A stretch of DNA of 64,000 nucleotides from Methylobacterium sp. Leaf125. Lineage in GTDB: Bacteria > Pseudomonadota > Alphaproteobacteria > Rhizobiales > Beijerinckiaceae. Where the stretch lies: NCBI RefSeq assembly GCF_001423085.1, contig NZ_LMNU01000023.1, forward strand, positions 100 through 64,099, written 5' to 3'. Within the stretch, counting starts at the first letter, position 1. Each line of letters opens with the position of its first letter. Position numbers and translations under genes: made by a program. Below are positions 60,686 to 64,000 of the stretch, piece after piece. The notes under the pieces were generated by a model. It was not told where the DNA came from. It saw only the letters and a program-made list of their open reading frames with translations, and ran no database searches.

Positions 60686-61636
60686 ATGACGAGCGTGTCG
60701 AACAGCCTATCCGCTGCCGCCGAGCCGCAAGTTCTGTCGCCGGTTGGCGGCGAGGTGTCGGATTTCTTCGCCCTGCTGAAGCCGCGGGTGATGATCCTTG
60801 TCATCTTCACCGCGCTCGTCGGCATGGTGGTCTCGAACGTCCATATCCAGCCGGTGGTCGGCTCCATCTCACTGCTGATGATCGCTGTCGGCGCAGGCGC
60901 CTCGGGCTGCCTGAACATGTGGTGGGACGCGGACATCGACGCGGTGATGACCCGGACCGCAAAGCGTCCAATCCCGGATGGGCGCATCCGACCTGATGAA
61001 GCGTTGGCATTCGGCATCGTGCTGTCGGTCGGCTCGGTGCTCGTCCTCGGTCTCGCTTCCAACTGGGTGGCGGCCGGGCTCCTAGCCTTCACCATCGTGT
61101 TCTACGCCGTGGTCTATTCGATGTGGCTGAAGCGCGCGACGCCGCAGAACATCGTCATCGGAGGCGCTGCCGGCGCCCTCCCCCCGATGGTCGGTCAGGC
61201 GGCCGTCACCGGCACCATCGGCGTCGAGTCGCTGGTCCTCTTCATGATTATCTTCATCTGGACGCCGCCGCATTTCTGGGCTCTGGCCCTCATCAAGTCC
61301 GCCGACTACGCCAAGGCGGGCATCCCCATGATGCCGAACGTCGCCGGCCCTGATTCGACGCGTCGTCAAATCATCGGCTACTCGATGCTGCTTTTCCCCC
61401 TCGGCCTCGCGCCTGTCGCCCTCGGTTTCGGCGGATGGCTCTACGCGATCACCGCGCTGCTGGGCGGTCTCGGGATGCTGGCTTTCAGCGTCCACGTCTT
61501 CCGCAATCGCGAGGGCGAGCCGGAGCGCAAGGCCGCCATGGGCATGTTCGGGTTTTCGATCCTGCACCTCTTCCTGATGTTCGCGGCCCTGCTCGCGGAG
61601 CAGAGCCTCGGCCTCTTCCGCGCGGTGAGCCTGTGA
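60686..61636 (+). CDS. ctaB: Heme O synthase (protoheme IX farnesyltransferase)
   Basis: A membrane prenyltransferase of 316 residues that adds a farnesyl group to heme b to give heme o, needed for heme a of the oxidase. The UbiA-type Asp motif is NMWWDADIDAVMTRTAKRP and the second is around WTPPHFWALALIKSADYAKA. Seven or more hydrophobic helices are visible. ATG 60686 is the family start; the frame is open earlier. Its TGA overlaps the GTG of coxF (GTGA). Confidence 0.95.
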   Translation: MTSVSNSLSAAAEPQVLSPVGGEVSDFFALLKPRVMILVIFTALVGMVVSNVHIQPVVGSISLLMIAVGAGASGCLNMWWDADIDAVMTRTAKRPIPDGRIRPDEALAFGIVLSVGSVLVLGLASNWVAAGLLAFTIVFYAVVYSMWLKRATPQNIVIGGAAGALPPMVGQAAVTGTIGVESLVLFMIIFIWTPPHFWALALIKSADYAKAGIPMMPNVAGPDSTRRQIIGYSMLLFPLGLAPVALGFGGWLYAITALLGGLGMLAFSVHVFRNREGEPERKAAMGMFGFSILHLFLMFAALLAEQSLGLFRAVSL

Positions 61637-61806
61637 GCGATCGCCCTGGCCTTCCCGGAACGCCTCGCCCGTTGACGCCCGAGGAATCGCAGCGTCGGCG
61701 CAAGCGCTCCATCGCTATCGCGACCGTCCTGTTCGCGCTGGTGACCATCTTCTACGTGCTGACGATCGCGAAGCTTGGGCCGCAGGTCCTCAACCGTCCG
61801 ATCTGA
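61633..61806 (+). CDS. coxF: Small oxidase-cluster membrane protein CoxF
   Basis: A 57-residue protein with a short Pro-rich, then basic N-terminus (ESQRRRKRS) and one membrane helix (IAIATVLFALVTIFYVLTI). Small proteins of this kind sit between ctaB and ctaG in alphaproteobacterial oxidase operons and are called CoxF; their role is unclear. GTG 61633 overlaps the ctaB stop, so it is coupled to it. The short length makes it easy to miss. Confidence 0.82.
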   Translation: MSDRPGLPGTPRPLTPEESQRRRKRSIAIATVLFALVTIFYVLTIAKLGPQVLNRPI

Positions 61807-61833
61807 TTGCGCCGGACAACGGAGACGTTTCTG

Positions 61834-62445
61834 ATGGTCGATCCCAGACATGCGCCGCGTGGCGTTGGCCGCGAGGCCGGCGTGACTGCCTTCGCCTGTG
61901 CAGGCCTCGCCTTCGGGATGATCGGGCTCGCGTTCGCGTCGGTGCCGCTCTACGACATGTTTTGCAAGGCGACCGGCTATGACGGCACGCCGCGTACAGG
62001 TCTTGCTCCGACCGTTGCGGCGATCGATGACAGCATGGTGGTTCACTTCGACACGAACGTGTCGTCGAGCTTGCCCTGGCGCTTCCAGGCCGAGTCGCCG
62101 AAGGTCGAAGCCCGACTCGGCGAGACCAAGACCGTCTTTTTCCGCGTGAAGAACACCGGCAGCACGCCTTCTACAGGCATCGCCACTTTCAACGTGCAGC
62201 CGGGTCTCATGGGAAGCTTTTTCGTCAAGGTGCAGTGTTTCTGCTTCAACGAGCAAACCCTGCAGCCGGGTGAGACGATGGATTTTCCCGTGGTGTTCTA
62301 CATTGACCCTGAGGTCCGCAAGGACTCGAATACCGCGCATCTGTCTGAGATGACGCTCTCCTACACGTATTTCGCCTCGAAGAACGGTCAGCCCACGGCC
62401 GCGCTTGTGACATCGGGCGGCACGGGGACGAAGTCAAATTTTTGA
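61834..62445 (+). CDS. ctaG: Cytochrome c oxidase assembly protein CtaG (Cox11)
   Basis: A 203-residue membrane-anchored copper chaperone that delivers copper to the CuB site of subunit I. One N-terminal helix (GVTAFACAGLAFGMIGLAFASVPLYDMFCKATGYDGT region) is followed by a periplasmic domain with the copper-binding CFCF motif (QCFCFNEQTL). ATG 61834 has GGAGA nine bases upstream and is preferred over TTG 61807. Confidence 0.94.
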   Translation: MVDPRHAPRGVGREAGVTAFACAGLAFGMIGLAFASVPLYDMFCKATGYDGTPRTGLAPTVAAIDDSMVVHFDTNVSSSLPWRFQAESPKVEARLGETKTVFFRVKNTGSTPSTGIATFNVQPGLMGSFFVKVQCFCFNEQTLQPGETMDFPVVFYIDPEVRKDSNTAHLSEMTLSYTYFASKNGQPTAALVTSGGTGTKSNF

Positions 62446-62582
62446 TGGCACAAGCGTGACAACAGCGCACGACCCTGGGTAAGGGTTTGCCACAACAGTC
62501 CGGGGCAACCCGGTCGGGAAGACGCAATCAGTGGATCGAGGGCCGGCAACGGTCCGGAGGTCGGGGGTAGGAGAAGAGTTCA

Positions 62583-63440
62583 ATGGCCGAGGCGCACGCC
62601 AAAAATCACGACTTCCATATTCTGGCCCCCAGTCCCTGGCCGCTGATCGGTGCCTTCTCGGGTTTCCTGATGGCCTTCGGCGCCGTGTTCTGGATGAAGA
62701 GCCTTCAGATCGGCACGCTCACCCCTGGCCCCTACATCTTCGGTGCCGGCCTCCTCGGCGTACTCTACACCATGTTCGCTTGGTGGAAGGACGTCGTGCA
62801 CGAGGCCAACGCGGGCGACCACACCCGCGTCGTTCAGCTGCACCACCGTTACGGCATGATCATGTTCATCGCCTCCGAGGTGATGTTCTTCGTTGCTTGG
62901 TTCTGGGCTTATTTCGAAGCCGCGCTCTATGCCGCCGATCCGATCCAGGCCTCGCGCGTCGACTTCACGGGGGGTACCTGGCCGCCGAAGGGTATCGAGG
63001 CGTTCGACCCGTGGCACCTGCCGCTGCTCAACACTCTGATCCTTCTCACCTCCGGTACGACGATCACTTGGGCGCACCACGCCCTGCTAAACGATGACCG
63101 GAAGGGCCTGAAGTACGGCCTCTGGCTGACGATCATCCTCGGCGTCCTGTTCTCCGCCTGCCAGGCCTACGAGTACGCGCACGCCCATTTCGGTTTCTCG
63201 GGCAGCATCTACTCGTCGACCTTCTTCATGGCGACAGGCTTCCACGGCTTTCACGTCATCATTGGGACGATCTTCCTCGCGATTTGTCTCTACCGCGCCT
63301 ATCTCGGTCAGTTCACCACCCGCCAGCATCTCGGCTTCGAGTTCGCCGCCTGGTACTGGCACTTCGTTGATGTAGTCTGGCTGTTCCTGTTCGCGTCGAT
63401 CTATGTCTGGGGTGCGGGGGTCGGTCACGCAGCTCACTGA
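62583..63440 (+). CDS. ctaE: Cytochrome c oxidase subunit III
   Basis: A 285-residue membrane protein with seven helices that stabilises subunit I and supports proton uptake. Conserved segments are [53 protein letters not shown] and [22 protein letters not shown] 62583 follows AGGAGAAGAG. It is followed by a clear terminator. Confidence 0.96.
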   Translation: MAEAHAKNHDFHILAPSPWPLIGAFSGFLMAFGAVFWMKSLQIGTLTPGPYIFGAGLLGVLYTMFAWWKDVVHEANAGDHTRVVQLHHRYGMIMFIASEVMFFVAWFWAYFEAALYAADPIQASRVDFTGGTWPPKGIEAFDPWHLPLLNTLILLTSGTTITWAHHALLNDDRKGLKYGLWLTIILGVLFSACQAYEYAHAHFGFSGSIYSSTFFMATGFHGFHVIIGTIFLAICLYRAYLGQFTTRQHLGFEFAAWYWHFVDVVWLFLFASIYVWGAGVGHAAH

Positions 63441-63472
63441 GCCCGGCTTGGTCCGTAGGGCAGTGTTGAAGA

Positions 63473-63495
63473 GGGCGGCGTGAGCCGCCCTTTTT
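63473..63495 (+). terminator. Rho-independent terminator after ctaE
   Basis: GGGCGGC and GCCGCCC pair over 7 bases around GTGA, followed directly by TTTTT. It lies 33 bases after the ctaE stop and ends or attenuates the oxidase transcript. Confidence 0.88.
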
Positions 63496-63574
63496 CATGG
63501 TCGCGCCTGCCGCGCACATAGTCCATGCCCATATGAAGTGGCACGGCGCAGCGCCGTACGAGGAGTGATCGATC

Positions 63575-63943
63575 TTGGACCCATCGCGGCCGAAGCCTTC
63601 CCCCATATCCGCCGGCCTGCGCGGCCGTTGTCCCCGTTGCGGCGAGGGGCACATGTTCGACGGCTTCCTCACGTTCCGCCCATCCTGCGAGGTCTGCGGT
63701 CTCGACTACGGCAGTTTTAATTCGGGAGACGGGCCGGCCTTCTTCGTGATGTCGATCGTAGGCATCGTAGTCGTGGGGCTCGCGCTCTGGATGGAGGTTA
63801 CCTATGAGCCGCCGATCTGGGTGCATGCCCTGGTGGCGGGCACTCTGTCGATCGGACTCAGTCTTCTGCTGGTGCGGCCACTCAAGGGTGTCCTCGCGGC
63901 GCTGCAATTTACCAATAAGGCCGAGCAGGGGCGCTTCCGCTAA
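63575..63943 (+). CDS. DUF983 family membrane protein
   Basis: A 122-residue protein. The N-terminal half is a zinc-ribbon-like part with CPRC and CEVC pairs. The C-terminal half has two membrane helices (FFVMSIVGIVVVGLALWM and ALVAGTLSIGLSLLLVRPL). The start is a TTG at 63575 with AGGAG nine bases upstream; there is no in-frame ATG before the first Cys pair. DUF983 genes commonly sit between ctaE and SURF1 in alphaproteobacteria, suggesting a part in oxidase assembly, unproven. Confidence 0.87.
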   Translation: MDPSRPKPSPISAGLRGRCPRCGEGHMFDGFLTFRPSCEVCGLDYGSFNSGDGPAFFVMSIVGIVVVGLALWMEVTYEPPIWVHALVAGTLSIGLSLLLVRPLKGVLAALQFTNKAEQGRFR

Positions 63944-63945
63944 TC

Positions 63946-64000
63946 ATGGCTCCGACACTTCGTCCCGGCGCCTGGCGCAGTATCCTGGCGCCCGGCCTCG
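63946..64000 (+). CDS. Probable SURF1 family protein, 3' end outside window
   Basis: Only the first 18 codons are visible (MAPTLRPGAWRSILAPGL), starting at an ATG two bases after the DUF983 stop. The sequence is too short to identify by content. SURF1, an oxidase assembly factor, is expected here from the usual order ctaE-DUF983-SURF1. Confidence 0.5.
   Translation, partial: MAPTLRPGAWRSILAPGL

Overview
This window is GC-rich bacterial chromosomal DNA with strong G/C bias at third codon positions. The gene content points to an alphaproteobacterium of the Hyphomicrobiales, most likely Methylobacterium or a close relative. It has a dxs-hpnACDEFG hopanoid block, an NAD-linked molybdenum/tungsten formate dehydrogenase operon (fdsGBA-fdhD-fdsD), a second formate dehydrogenase-like enzyme (FdhF/YdeP type, resembling Fdh4A of methylotrophs), a BLUF photoreceptor and an aa3-type cytochrome oxidase operon. 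I see no rRNA, tRNA, CRISPR array, transposase, integrase or replication origin. The genus is inferred from gene content and was not tested by alignment.

Layout. 1-9112: isoprenoid and hopanoid block, left to right: dxs (5' end outside the window, with a 99-bp in-frame duplication near its 3' end), hpnA, hpnC, hpnD, hpnE, shc, hpnG, mostly coupled by overlapping stop/start codons. 9152-17855: regulatory and envelope region with a DUF5666-like exported protein, a DUF6502 protein with a DNA-binding-like segment, two tiny membrane-protein ORFs, BLUF plus GGDEF-EAL proteins, two Crp/Fnr regulators facing away from each other, and a small zinc-ribbon protein. 18131-22582: VTT-phospholipase D fusion, an endonuclease/exonuclease/phosphatase protein, a small helical protein and a frameshifted short-chain dehydrogenase. 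22915-31262: dipeptide/nickel-type ABC transporter with an amidase and a PuuE/NodB-like hydrolase, probably for uptake and breakdown of an amide or ureide compound. 31358-36212: PIG-L deacetylase and four glycosyltransferases, probably making an unidentified glycan or glycolipid. 36213-37081: unusually AT-rich gene-free DNA. 37082-48905: HD-GYP protein, class II DAHP synthase, a stand-alone sigma-70 region 1.1-like protein, the Fdh4A-like enzyme, and gltD/gltB. 49529-57634: a secreted PepSY-like protein, the fds operon and a LysR regulator beside it. 57948-64000: coxB, ctaD, ctaB, coxF, ctaG, ctaE, a DUF983 gene and the start of a probable SURF1 gene.

How the genes work together. Dxs feeds the MEP pathway. 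HpnC, HpnD and HpnE convert farnesyl diphosphate to squalene, Shc cyclises it, and HpnA and HpnG act on the side chain. The formate dehydrogenases oxidise formate to CO2, giving NADH that the cytochrome oxidase branch can draw on. GltBD supplies glutamate. The window also holds three signalling clusters: BLUF/c-di-GMP, HD-GYP, and paired Crp/Fnr. The least explained parts are the sigma 1.1-like protein beside the Fdh4A-like gene, the DUF6502/small membrane protein locus with its inverted repeats, and the glycosyltransferase cluster.
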